Source: Lysobacterales bacterium (GTDB taxonomy: Bacteria > Pseudomonadota > Gammaproteobacteria > Xanthomonadales > SZUA-38). Taken from it: DNA of 57,473 bases. The position numbers were made by a program, and so were the translations under genes. The stretch is from positions 1 through 57,473 of the forward strand of contig JANQOZ010000016.1 of the NCBI GenBank assembly GCA_028285525.1, in the 5' to 3' direction. The notes under the pieces were generated by a model, which made no database searches, was not told the DNA's origin, and was given only the letters and a program-made list of their open reading frames with translations. Each line of letters opens with the position of its first letter. Position 1 is the stretch's first letter. Shown here one piece after another: positions 1 to 7,694 of this stretch.

Positions 1-180
1 GTCGACCAGGTGCTGGCGTATCTCGCGCCGACCGTGCTGGGCCGTTCGACCATGGGTCTGTTTACGCTGCCGGAGCTCCAGGCGATGGAAGATCGCATCT
101 CACTGTCTTTCAGTCAGGTCCGCAGAGTTGGCGGCGACCTCCGACTGCTGCTCGAGCCGACAAAAGGAATAAGCCACTGA
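1..180 (+). CDS. ribD: RibD C-terminal fragment (deaminase/reductase)
   Basis: The first 59 codons read in frame 1 and end in TGA at 178-180; the gene begins before the window. The residues VDQVLAYLAPTVLG and GLFTLPEL match the C-terminal end of the reductase domain of RibD, the bifunctional pyrimidine deaminase/reductase that acts early in riboflavin synthesis in the cytoplasm. The stop codon overlaps the ribE ATG by one base, which supports a translationally coupled rib operon. Only the tail is visible, so the deaminase domain and its zinc ligands cannot be judged. Confidence 0.85.
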   Translation, partial: VDQVLAYLAPTVLGRSTMGLFTLPELQAMEDRISLSFSQVRRVGGDLRLLLEPTKGISH

Positions 181-782
181 TGTTTACAGGGATCGTGCAG
201 GCCGTCGGCCGCGTACTGACGGTCGAAAGCGGGCCGGAGCTGACCCGAATGACCTTTGCTACCGGAGAGCTCTCCCTTGAGGACGCTCAGCTGGGCGACA
301 GCATCTGTGTCTCTGGCGCCTGCCTGACCGCGGTGTCGCTGGAGTCTCATCAATTCAGCGCCGACCTGTCGCCGGAGACGCTGCAGCGGACGGTGCTCGG
401 AGACCTGGAGCCCGGCAGCTCGGTTAACCTGGAGCCGGCGTTGCGGGCCAGCGATCGGCTGGGCGGCCACATCGTGACCGGCCACGTCGACGCCACCGGC
501 CGGATGGTCAAACGTCTGGCTGAGGGTGACACCGAGCGCTTCTGGTTTGAGATACCCCAGCCCCTGGCGCGCCTGGTGGCGGAGAAGGGGTCTGTCACTG
601 TTGATGGCGTCAGTCTGACGGTCAATGGCGTCACCGACCAGCATTTTGACGTGGCGCTGATCCCTCACACGCTCTCCCACACCACCCTGGGCGCGCTCAG
701 CGCCGGTGACCGGGTGAATGTCGAAGCTGATATCCTTGCCCGCTACGTGGTCCGCTGGCGCGAGACGGAACCGAACACATGA
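180..782 (+). CDS. ribE: Riboflavin synthase alpha chain
   Basis: This 200-residue protein converts two molecules of 6,7-dimethyl-8-ribityllumazine into riboflavin and the pyrimidinedione. The start MFTGIVQ is the hallmark of the family. Two tandem lumazine-binding barrels are visible: one from residue 1 to about 95, and a second beginning near GGHIVTGHVD. The segment FDVALIPHTLSHTTLG is the usual end of the second barrel. Length is normal for the family (about 200-220). The ATG overlaps the ribD stop by one base, and the stop overlaps the next ATG as ATGA, so the gene sits within a coupled rib operon. The call is secure. Confidence 0.97.
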   Translation: MFTGIVQAVGRVLTVESGPELTRMTFATGELSLEDAQLGDSICVSGACLTAVSLESHQFSADLSPETLQRTVLGDLEPGSSVNLEPALRASDRLGGHIVTGHVDATGRMVKRLAEGDTERFWFEIPQPLARLVAEKGSVTVDGVSLTVNGVTDQHFDVALIPHTLSHTTLGALSAGDRVNVEADILARYVVRWRETEPNT

Positions 783-1885
783 ATACCATTCCAGAGCTGT
801 TGGAAGAGATCCGCCAGGGCCGGATGGTGGTGGTGGTCGATGACGAGGACCGCGAAAACGAAGGCGACCTGATCATGGCCGCCTCGATGGTGCGCCCTGA
901 GGACATCAACTACATGGCCGCCAAAGCTCGCGGCCTGATCTGCTTGTCGCTTACCCGAGAGCGCTGCGAACAGCTGCGCCTGCCGCTGATGGTCAACGCG
1001 AATCAGGCGCGCTACTCCACGAACTTCACCGTCTCCGTTGAGGCCGCCGAGGGGGTCACGACGGGCATCTCGGCCTACGACCGCGCCCACACGATACGTA
1101 CCGCGGTGCGTCCGGACGCGCAGGCTGAGCACCTCACACAGCCCGGCCACGTGTTTCCGCTGATGGCCCAGCCCGGCGGCGTGCTGACGCGCGCCGGGCA
1201 TACGGAGGCGGCCGTCGACCTGGCGCTACTGGCCGGGCTCGAGCCTGCCGGGGTGCTGGTCGAACTGCTGTCCGAGGACGGCTCGATGGCCCGGCGTCCG
1301 GAGCTGGAGGCGTTTGCCCAAGCCGAAGGGCTCAAGATCGGCACGATCGCCGATCTGATTCAGTACCGGATGCAGACCGAGGAAAGCGTGCACCAGGTCG
1401 GCGAGCGCATGGTCAATACGGTGGTGGGGGAACTCAGGCTGGTGGCGTTTCGCGACCGGATCAAACAGCGCATTCACCTGGCCCTGGTTAAAGGGGAGCC
1501 CACGGCCGAGCGGGCCACCCTGGTCCGGGTCCACGTGCGCAACACGCTCGGTGATGTGCTGGGTGTCGATGAACCCGAGCTGGGACTGCCAGTGCGGGTC
1601 GCCCTGGGCGAACTGGCGGAGGCGGAAGCGGGTGTGCTGGTGGTGCTGGGGGATGACGAAACGCCCGATCAGATTCTCGAGCGGGTCGATCCCGCAACCA
1701 CCGCGCCCACCGATCACGGTGAAGGCAACAGCGACGAGCTGCGCTACTACGGTATCGGCGCTCAGATTCTGGTGGCGCTCGGCGTGGGCAAGATGCGCGT
1801 GCTCAGCGCACCGAAACGCTTTCATGGCCTGGCCGGTTTCGGCCTGGAGGTGCTCGAGTACGTTGAGCCGAGGGAGCGCCTGTGA
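779..1885 (+). CDS. ribBA: DHBP synthase with degenerate GTP cyclohydrolase II half (RibBX-like)
   Basis: The protein has 368 residues. The N-terminal half (about 1-203) is 3,4-dihydroxy-2-butanone-4-phosphate synthase: DDEDRENEGDL at residues 21-31 and GHTEAAVDLALLAGL starting near residue 140 carry the metal and substrate residues. The C-terminal half aligns by position with GTP cyclohydrolase II, and its end (YYGIGAQILVALGVGKMRVL) is family-like. However, the Cys-rich zinc motif expected after the GE segment is absent: the sequence reads VKGEPTAERATLVRVH with no cysteine. In known RibBX-type proteins such a half is not an active cyclohydrolase. I infer that this enzyme supplies only the four-carbon unit and that a real RibA lies elsewhere in the genome. 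Both ends overlap neighbours by 4 nt. Confidence 0.92.
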   Translation: MNTIPELLEEIRQGRMVVVVDDEDRENEGDLIMAASMVRPEDINYMAAKARGLICLSLTRERCEQLRLPLMVNANQARYSTNFTVSVEAAEGVTTGISAYDRAHTIRTAVRPDAQAEHLTQPGHVFPLMAQPGGVLTRAGHTEAAVDLALLAGLEPAGVLVELLSEDGSMARRPELEAFAQAEGLKIGTIADLIQYRMQTEESVHQVGERMVNTVVGELRLVAFRDRIKQRIHLALVKGEPTAERATLVRVHVRNTLGDVLGVDEPELGLPVRVALGELAEAEAGVLVVLGDDETPDQILERVDPATTAPTDHGEGNSDELRYYGIGAQILVALGVGKMRVLSAPKRFHGLAGFGLEVLEYVEPRERL

Positions 1886-2403
1886 AGGTCCATGCGCCGG
1901 CTGCGGTAACCGTTCATCCTTTGACCAAGACGGTTAAGGAGGTTGCGTCGGCTAAGCTGCCGACCGGGTCGGTGGCGGTGATTGCCAGCCGCTACCATGC
2001 CCAGATCGTTGAAAACCTGATCGGCGGCGCTGTCGACGAAATCATCCAGGCGGGCGTGCCGGCAGAGGCGATTCATCTGCTGCGTGTCCCCGGGGCGTTC
2101 GAGATTCCGCAGACCGCGGCTCGCGTGCTGGACAAGATGCCCGACCTGATTGCCGTGGTGACGCTGGGCTGCGTTGTGCGAGGCGAAACGCCGCATTTTG
2201 ACTACGTTTGCGGCTGCTGCGCGGACGGCGTTGCGGCGCTGGCGCGAAGTCAGCCCGTGCCGATCACGTTGGGTGTGCTCACCGCCGACACGCTGGCGCA
2301 GGCCGAGGCGCGCAGTTCCGACGACAGCCACAACAAGGGCCGGGAGGCGGCTGCTTCCGCGCTCGAACTGGCTGCCCTGCTGGCCGGACTGGAGAAAGAC
2401 TAA
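1882..2403 (+). CDS. ribH: 6,7-dimethyl-8-ribityllumazine synthase
   Basis: Lumazine synthase condenses the RibB product with the RibD pathway pyrimidine to make the substrate of RibE. Family motifs are clear: VPGAFEIP, GCVVRGETPHFDYV with the catalytic His, and GVLTADTLAQAEAR. The start is GTG, overlapping the ribBA stop as GTGA. At 173 residues it is longer than the usual 155-160. The extra length is an N-terminal extension of about 25 residues before the conserved SVAVIASRYH strand. An internal start is possible, but I see no obviously better one. It lies between ribBA and nusB as in many proteobacteria. Confidence 0.95.
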   Translation: MKVHAPAAVTVHPLTKTVKEVASAKLPTGSVAVIASRYHAQIVENLIGGAVDEIIQAGVPAEAIHLLRVPGAFEIPQTAARVLDKMPDLIAVVTLGCVVRGETPHFDYVCGCCADGVAALARSQPVPITLGVLTADTLAQAEARSSDDSHNKGREAAASALELAALLAGLEKD

Positions 2404-2404
2404 G

Positions 2405-2833
2405 GTGTCATTTTCTGCGGTGACCCGCGCTCGGCGCCGTGCGCTGCAGGCGCTGTATCAGTGGGCGATCAACCCGGCGCCCGCGGCTGACATCCTCAAC
2501 CAGTTTGCCGAGGAGCAGGATCTGTCCCGGGTTGATAGCGACGTGTTTCGCGCGCTGGTTACCGGCACAATCAGCCAGGTTGAGGACATCGATCAGCGGC
2601 TGGGGGAATTTCTGGATCGTCCCCTGAACCAGCTCGACGCGATGGAGCTCAGCGTTCTGAGGCTGGCCAGCCATGAGCTGCTGCAGCGAATCGAGGTCCC
2701 CTACCGGGTGGTGATCAACGAGGCCGTTGATCTGGCCCAGCAGTTTGGCAGTGACCAAACCCCCGTTTTTGTCAACGGTGTGCTGGACAAGTGCGCCCGC
2801 GCATGGCGGTCGCATGAGTATGGAGTTGCCTGA
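2405..2833 (+). CDS. nusB: Transcription antitermination factor NusB
   Basis: This 142-residue all-helical RNA-binding protein pairs with NusE (S10) at boxA sites for rRNA antitermination. The sequence shows RARRRALQALYQW at the N terminus and VPYRVVINEAVDLAQQFG followed by FVNGVLDKCAR at the C terminus, both typical of NusB. I chose GTG at 2405, one base after the ribH TAA, because the open frame continues upstream through ribH and only this start gives the expected length. A second GTG at 2420 is an alternative. The ribH-nusB-thiL-pgpA order is widely conserved in gammaproteobacteria. Confidence 0.93.
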   Translation: MSFSAVTRARRRALQALYQWAINPAPAADILNQFAEEQDLSRVDSDVFRALVTGTISQVEDIDQRLGEFLDRPLNQLDAMELSVLRLASHELLQRIEVPYRVVINEAVDLAQQFGSDQTPVFVNGVLDKCARAWRSHEYGVA

Positions 2834-3839
2834 GCGCAGCCGGAGATCTCCGACGTCGGGCGGCGACGGAGCTTCGCGTGTCCCGGTACTCCTGCCGGAG
2901 TTTGATCTGATTGAGAAGCTGCGCGCGCTGGAAGGCAGTGACCCGGCCGTGGTGCTGGGGATCGGCGACGACGCGGCGGTGCTCCAGCCCGCGCCGGAAT
3001 GCCGACTGGCCAGCTGTATCGATACGCTGGTCGCCGGCGTCCACTTTCCGCCGGCCACTAAACCTGCCGACCTTGCCTATAAGGCGCTCGCGGTTAACCT
3101 CAGCGACCTGGCGGCGATGGGTGCGCAACCCCGCTGGGCGCTGCTCTCGCTGTCGTTGAATCAGCCCGATCACGTTTGGGTCGAATCGTTTATCGCCGGT
3201 TGGCGTGAGCTGGCCGAGCCGTTGGGTCTGGCGCTGGTCGGCGGCGACACCACCGCCACCCCCGGGCCGGTCACCCTTTCGGTACAGCTGCTCGGCGAGC
3301 TGCCGCCCGACCGGGCGCTGACTCGCGGCGGCGCAAAACCCGGCGATCTGATCGCCGTGACGGGCACCCTCGGCGGTGCAGCGCTGGCGCTCGCGCAGCT
3401 TAAGGTAGGCCAGGCGCCGGAACCGGCGCTGCTGCGGCGGCTCAATCGGCCGAGCCCGCGGGTCGCCGCCGGGCGGGCGCTGCTGGCGCTCGCCACGGCC
3501 TGTATCGATGTGTCCGACGGCTTTGGGGCTGACCTTAACCACCTGCTCACCGCGTCCGGCGTTGGCGCGCGGGTGGCCGTGACGGACTTACCGCTGCATT
3601 CCTCGCTGGCGTCGCTCGATCGTCAGCGCCAGCTCGATCTCGCGCTGGGCGGTGGGGACGACTACGAGCTTTGCTTCTGCTTCCCAAGCGAGGTGCGCGA
3701 ATCCGTCGAACGCCGGCTTAGCGAGGCGCAAACCCCGTTCCGCGTTGTCGGCGAGGTCACCGCTGAGGCCGGCCTCGAATGGATCGGGCTTGACGGATGG
3801 TCCGCCCCGACCGGCTATGCCCACTTCGACGATGCCTAA
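2814..3839 (+). CDS. thiL: Thiamine-monophosphate kinase
   Basis: ThiL phosphorylates thiamine monophosphate to the pyrophosphate cofactor in an ATP-dependent reaction. It belongs to the PurM/AIRS-like fold. Visible motifs are GIGDDAAVL, SCIDTLVAGVHF, NLSDLAAMGA, GGDTT, DVSDGFGADLNHLL and GGGDDYELCF, which together bind magnesium and nucleotide. The start is uncertain. ATG at 2814 (or 2820) overlaps nusB by about 20 nt and gives 341 residues, with roughly 30 non-conserved residues before PEFDLIEKL, where most family members begin. No ATG, GTG or TTG lies in frame just before that point. The stop overlaps pgpA by 8 nt. Confidence 0.93.
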   Translation: MSMELPERSRRSPTSGGDGASRVPVLLPEFDLIEKLRALEGSDPAVVLGIGDDAAVLQPAPECRLASCIDTLVAGVHFPPATKPADLAYKALAVNLSDLAAMGAQPRWALLSLSLNQPDHVWVESFIAGWRELAEPLGLALVGGDTTATPGPVTLSVQLLGELPPDRALTRGGAKPGDLIAVTGTLGGAALALAQLKVGQAPEPALLRRLNRPSPRVAAGRALLALATACIDVSDGFGADLNHLLTASGVGARVAVTDLPLHSSLASLDRQRQLDLALGGGDDYELCFCFPSEVRESVERRLSEAQTPFRVVGEVTAEAGLEWIGLDGWSAPTGYAHFDDA

Positions 3840-4317
3840 GCGCGACCCGATACCGGCCGCGGTACTCGCCACGCCTCAGGGCCTGTTGGCGACCGGCTTT
3901 GGCAGCGGGCTGGCGCCGGTGGCGCCGGGAACCTTCGGCTCGGCGGCGGCGCTGCCGCTGTACTTTCTGCTGTGGAGCCTGCCGGCGCCGCTCTACCTGC
4001 TGGTGGTGGTGGCCGTTTTCTTCCTGGGTGCCTGGTCAGCGGGACAACTGTCCAAAGACCTCGGGGTGCACGACCACGGTGGCATTGTGATCGACGAGTT
4101 TGTCGGCGTCTGGATCGCGCTGGCGTTCTGTCCGCCGGTTTGGTGGCTGCTGGCCCTCGGCTGGCTGGCTTTTCGGCTCTTCGATATTGTTAAGCCGCCG
4201 CCCATCGGCTGGCTGGATCGGCGTGTCCACGGGGGGCTCGGCATCATGATCGACGACGTAGTGGCCGGGGTCTTTGCGCTTGCGGTTGTGCAGGGCGTTA
4301 CGGCGGTGGCCCTGTAG
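3832..4317 (+). CDS. pgpA: Phosphatidylglycerophosphatase A
   Basis: This 161-residue inner-membrane enzyme dephosphorylates phosphatidylglycerol phosphate to phosphatidylglycerol. The family signature appears as APGTFGS near the N terminus, then IVIDEFVGVWIA, and finally KPPPIGWLDRRVHGGLGIMIDD with the acidic catalytic residues. Three to four hydrophobic segments are evident. The ATG at 3832 lies inside the end of thiL, and thiL-pgpA overlap is common in this family. It is the last gene of the rib-nusB-thiL run; the next gene is convergent with a 49-nt gap. Confidence 0.95.
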   Translation: MPKRDPIPAAVLATPQGLLATGFGSGLAPVAPGTFGSAAALPLYFLLWSLPAPLYLLVVVAVFFLGAWSAGQLSKDLGVHDHGGIVIDEFVGVWIALAFCPPVWWLLALGWLAFRLFDIVKPPPIGWLDRRVHGGLGIMIDDVVAGVFALAVVQGVTAVAL

Positions 4318-4366
4318 CGTCGTGAGGGTATTGGCCGGCAGCGTGGGCTTCCGGCGAGTGGCTCAC

Positions 4367-4966
4367 TCAGGTTTCGGGAATGTACTCGAACACCTTGATG
4401 ACCTTGTCGACCCCGCTGACGCGCGCCGCGCGCTGGGCCGCCGCTTCACCCTCTTCCTCGGTGACCAGCCCGAGCAGGTAAACCTCATGCCGCACGCTGA
4501 CCACCTTGACCCGGGTTGGGTCAAAATCTTCGAGGCCCCGGATTCCAAGCAGGGCCGACTTCACCTGGGCGGTCAGCAGGGAGTCGCGTGAACGGGTGAA
4601 GGCGGAGCTGGGTTCGCCGATGGCCAGCTCATTCACCACTTCTTTGACGCCTTCGACCGAAGCGGCGATTTCCGCCACCTCGCTGCGGATCTGCTCCGTG
4701 AGCGCCTCGCCGGTCAGCAGCACGATGCCGTTGTAGGTGGTGTTCTTGATATGGCTGCCCCGGCCGGGTCCGTCGTCCCGGTGAATGGCATCGGTGACCG
4801 AGAGGTTGATCGCGTTGTCGGCGACCACCTGTTCGGCTGCGCGGCGATCGTGGATCGCGCTCGCACCGACCGCCACACCGCCGACAATGGCGGCCGCGCA
4901 GCCCTGCAGCAGCACGATCAGCATCAGGAGAGATCCGATTCGAAGTTGTCGCTCGATAGTGGTCAT
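4367..4966 (-). CDS. dolP: BON-domain outer membrane lipoprotein DolP (YraP)
   Basis: The 199-residue protein begins with a signal peptide ending in a lipobox LLQGC, with Cys23 as the lipidated residue. It is followed by two BON domains (about residues 45-115 and 125-195), seen from the repeated pattern of TD.AI...V, GIVLLTG and EVYLLGLV with VEGVKEVVNEL and VSGVDKVIKVF. DolP supports outer-membrane integrity and BAM activity in Escherichia coli. An AAGGG ribosome-binding site precedes the ATG. It follows yraN by 21 nt on the same strand. The E. coli order lpoA-yraN-diaA-dolP is kept, except that diaA is missing here. Confidence 0.88.
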   Translation of the reverse strand: MTTIERQLRIGSLLMLIVLLQGCAAAIVGGVAVGASAIHDRRAAEQVVADNAINLSVTDAIHRDDGPGRGSHIKNTTYNGIVLLTGEALTEQIRSEVAEIAASVEGVKEVVNELAIGEPSSAFTRSRDSLLTAQVKSALLGIRGLEDFDPTRVKVVSVRHEVYLLGLVTEEEGEAAAQRAARVSGVDKVIKVFEYIPET

Positions 4967-4987
4967 AGTGCTGTGCCCTTCGGTCGA

Positions 4988-5428
4988 TCAGCGTGGATCT
5001 TCGAACGCGTGGGCTATCCAGTCAATGTGCGGCCGCTCGAGGCTGCCGCTGACCGCCACGACGTCAAAGCGACAGGGCCGATCGGCCAGGCGCGCGTGGC
5101 GCTGCAGAAAATGACTGGCAACGCGAGCCATCCGTCGCTGCTTAGCTACGGTTACCGACCCTAACCCGCCGCCAAAGTTCACGTGGCGGCGATAGCGTAC
5201 CTCAACAAATACGAGGCAGCTGCCGTCGCGCATCACCAGATCGATCTCGCCCATGCGGCAACGGTAGTTTTCCTGGAGCAGCCTCAGGCCTTGTTCGCGG
5301 AGATAGTCACACGCGGCCTGTTCCCAGGCGGCGCCGGCCGGGTGTCTAGTGGGCCGTGCGGAAAGTTCTGTCACTTCAGCGAGCGTGTCAGGCGTCAGGC
5401 CAAGGCGATTCGTCGGGGTCATAGCCAT
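4988..5428 (-). CDS. yraN: UPF0102 nuclease-fold protein YraN, N terminus from an inserted element
   Basis: Residues from about 30 onward (AGAAWEQAACDYLREQGL, CRMGEIDLVMRDG, LVFVEVRYR) match the YraN/UPF0102 family, which has a restriction-endonuclease-like fold and an E-x-D..E-V-R core. Its cellular role is poorly known. The first 27 codons fall inside the palindromic element 5347-5614, and no ATG, GTG or TTG lies in frame between the element edge and the conserved core. Any usable upstream start (ATG 5428 or 5422, or GTG 5374) is therefore element-derived. Expression may be altered or fused. It is followed by dolP and preceded by lpoA, all on the minus strand. Confidence 0.8.
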   Translation of the reverse strand: MAMTPTNRLGLTPDTLAEVTELSARPTRHPAGAAWEQAACDYLREQGLRLLQENYRCRMGEIDLVMRDGSCLVFVEVRYRRHVNFGGGLGSVTVAKQRRMARVASHFLQRHARLADRPCRFDVVAVSGSLERPHIDWIAHAFEDPR

Positions 5429-5614
5429 AGCTATGGCCGCGGCGCATCAACGCCGGCATGGCGCCTGACACGCTCGCCCTACGGGTCCATCGCTGGGCAC
5501 GCCTGGCCGCGTTGCGAACCTTGCCAAGGGCTACGGCCATTGGCTGCGGCTCGCGCCTTGCCAGACGAGCCCAGCGATGGACTGAAGGCGCAGAACTTTC
5601 CGCACGGCCCACTA
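5347..5614. mobile_element. MITE-like palindromic element with TA-flanked terminal inverted repeats
   Basis: The sequence GTGGGCCGTGCGGAA... at 5349-5370 is repeated exactly in reverse complement at 5591-5612 (22 bp), and each copy is bordered outside by TA (5347-5348 and 5613-5614). Inside lie two further inverted pairs, 5379-5394 with 5462-5477 (16 bp) and 5486-5498 with 5569-5581 (13 bp), plus a 14-bp palindrome at 5424-5437. No transposase is encoded. TA borders plus terminal repeats are the pattern of elements mobilised by IS630/Tc1-type transposases; that assignment is inference. It sits between lpoA, whose stop is 5 nt away, and yraN, whose 5' end it supplies. Confidence 0.75.
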
Positions 5615-5618
5615 TCGC

Positions 5619-7565
5619 TCAGGACGAGAGGTTTTCGTCGGTCCGGCGCAGCACCACCCGACCGCCGCGGATCTGGGCGCACGACAGATTGCGGTAGAGA
5701 TATCCGGCTGCATCCATACTCAGCTGCCCCGTGGCGCCCGGGAACGCCTCGGTGCCCATGGAACGAAGCAGATTGAGGTAGGGCAGGACGCGGTAAGCGT
5801 CCATGCCGAGAGCAAACAGTCGACTGCCGATGCCGCCAAGGTCGGCGAAGGTAGCTTCGGCCTCGGCTGCGCTGGGCGTAAATCGGTCCGGGTCCAGCAG
5901 AAACGGCGCGTCGCAAAAAGTGATCCCGTCGAGATCGCGGTTGCGGTTGCGGTCGCGGGTGCCGTCGAAGACGTGCGAAGTGGCGTAGACCGGAAGGTTG
6001 CCCGCGTTGAAGAACGCGAGCTGCGGCTTGATCAGGCGAGCCGGCGCCGCCCGGGCGGCCAGGAACACGGCGTCCAGATCATGCCGCGGGAAAGCCTCGA
6101 AACCGACCGGGAATCCGAACGCCCGGGCAATCTGCCGGCGCCTGAGCTCCGCGCTGGTCGTGCCCAGCAGCGCCGAAACCTGGGCGCCGAAGTCCTGAGC
6201 CAGGGGCTGGAACTGCTGCACCTCGAGCACCACGCCGCCGAGCCGGTCGAAGTGTTCGACAAAGGCGTTGCTGACCCGCTGTCCCCAGGCGTCGGATGCG
6301 GTCATCACCGCCACCCGCAGCAGGCCGTCGTTGATCATGTGCCGGGCGATGGACCGCGCTTCCTCTTCAGGCAGCAGCCCAAACTGCAGGTTGCCGGGGG
6401 CGGGCGGCGCCGCCGTACCCTGGTGGTTGAGGGCGAGCACCGGCGTACTGCCGTCTGCCTCGAGGAGCACCGCGGTTACCGCGTCGCGCTCCAGCGGACC
6501 GATAATCTGGTCAGCGCCATCGGTGATTGCGCGCCGATACATGCTGACCGCCGTCTCGGGATCCGATCCGGTGTCGTAGAACTGAATCTGGGCGCGGCGG
6601 CGGCCGTCGTCAAAGTAGGCGCTCAGCAGACCGTCGCGAACGGCCCGGGCCGCCGCCGGAAACCGACCGCTGAAAGGCAGCAGCACCGCAACCCGATCCG
6701 GCGTGGCCGTCTGCACCGGCGCGCCGCCGAGCAGATCCTCCAGCGCGTCGCCGGCGCCGGGATGCCGGGGAAAGCGCAGGCGCCAGGCCGCCAGCGTCTC
6801 GGCAAGATCTGCCTGCGACGCGGGTGCCGCGCCCGGCGGCAGGGCCCGACGCGCCTGCGCTCCGGCAAACAGGCTGTTCTTGATGTCCGCCACCAGCGCC
6901 AGCCAGCCGTACATTTCGTCTTCGGGCTGGTGCTGGCTCAACAGGTCCAGCGCCCGGCGCGCCGACAGCGGCGTGAGCGTCCGCAGAATCTCCGCCCGGT
7001 TTTCCTGGGCCGTCTGTGGATCGAGCGGCGCCTGACCAAAAGCGACCAGCTCCTGTGCCGCTCGATAGGGCTGGCCGTTCTGCGCGAGAGCGCGGCCGCG
7101 CAGCCGATGGACCTGGGGCCGATACGGCGCTGGCCAGCTCTCGGGCCGACCCAGCATGGCGAGGCGGACGCCGATGGATGACGGATTGATCTCGCCAGCC
7201 AGCAGGGACAAAAGGTTGGCGAAGCGTCGGTCGACCGGGGACAGCCGCTGCGTGTCGAGCTGCTGCAGCAGATCTACGGCAAGATTCTCGTCGCCGAGCA
7301 GCCAGGCGCAGTCGGCGGCGCGCAGGCGCCAGCGGTCGGCCTCCTCAGGCGAGCCCTGCGCCAGCGCCAGGAAGTCCTCCAGCGCAAGGTCGTATTGCCC
7401 GAGATCATAGGCCTGCTGTGCGCTGCTGGCCGGATCTCGGGACACTCGGGTCGGTCCGCCGCCGGTGGCGCAGGCCGCGAGCAGCAGCGCCAGCAGCAGG
7501 GCTGCCAGATCGGTGACGAGCGGTCGCGCCCGCCGGGCGCTGTTGGAAGTAAGCAATGGCGTCAT
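5619..7565 (-). CDS. lpoA: Outer membrane lipoprotein LpoA, activator of PBP1A
   Basis: The 648-residue product is an LppC/YraM family protein. ATG at 7565 is chosen because it starts a proper lipoprotein signal: basic N terminus, long Leu/Ala segment, and lipobox LLLAAC with Cys32. Upstream in-frame codons are not signal-like. Residues about 40-300 are TPR-like helices (AYDLGQYDLALEDFLALAQ). Residues about 320-640 form a periplasmic-binding-protein-like fold (RVAVLLPFSGRF, IIGPLERDAV, PVLALNHQ). LpoA reaches through the periplasm to stimulate the transpeptidase of penicillin-binding protein 1A. It is divergent from rsmI with a 129-bp spacer, as in E. coli. Confidence 0.92.
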   Translation of the reverse strand: MTPLLTSNSARRARPLVTDLAALLLALLLAACATGGGPTRVSRDPASSAQQAYDLGQYDLALEDFLALAQGSPEEADRWRLRAADCAWLLGDENLAVDLLQQLDTQRLSPVDRRFANLLSLLAGEINPSSIGVRLAMLGRPESWPAPYRPQVHRLRGRALAQNGQPYRAAQELVAFGQAPLDPQTAQENRAEILRTLTPLSARRALDLLSQHQPEDEMYGWLALVADIKNSLFAGAQARRALPPGAAPASQADLAETLAAWRLRFPRHPGAGDALEDLLGGAPVQTATPDRVAVLLPFSGRFPAAARAVRDGLLSAYFDDGRRRAQIQFYDTGSDPETAVSMYRRAITDGADQIIGPLERDAVTAVLLEADGSTPVLALNHQGTAAPPAPGNLQFGLLPEEEARSIARHMINDGLLRVAVMTASDAWGQRVSNAFVEHFDRLGGVVLEVQQFQPLAQDFGAQVSALLGTTSAELRRRQIARAFGFPVGFEAFPRHDLDAVFLAARAAPARLIKPQLAFFNAGNLPVYATSHVFDGTRDRNRNRDLDGITFCDAPFLLDPDRFTPSAAEAEATFADLGGIGSRLFALGMDAYRVLPYLNLLRSMGTEAFPGATGQLSMDAAGYLYRNLSCAQIRGGRVVLRRTDENLSS

Positions 7566-7694
7566 AAATGCGGCCTCGGAAAGGTCTGCCGGGCGGGGGA
7601 CTGAGCTGCGGGAAGGGCAGCTCTTGGCCGACGCCGTGGCGTCCTCAGGCAAAAGCAGTAAAGTGGGCCGCAGTTTACCGCAGGCTGGGCCATC

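Noticed and set aside
5973..7181. 402-codon open frame antisense to lpoA
   Set aside because: Shadow of LpoA, which has a clear signal peptide and both domains.
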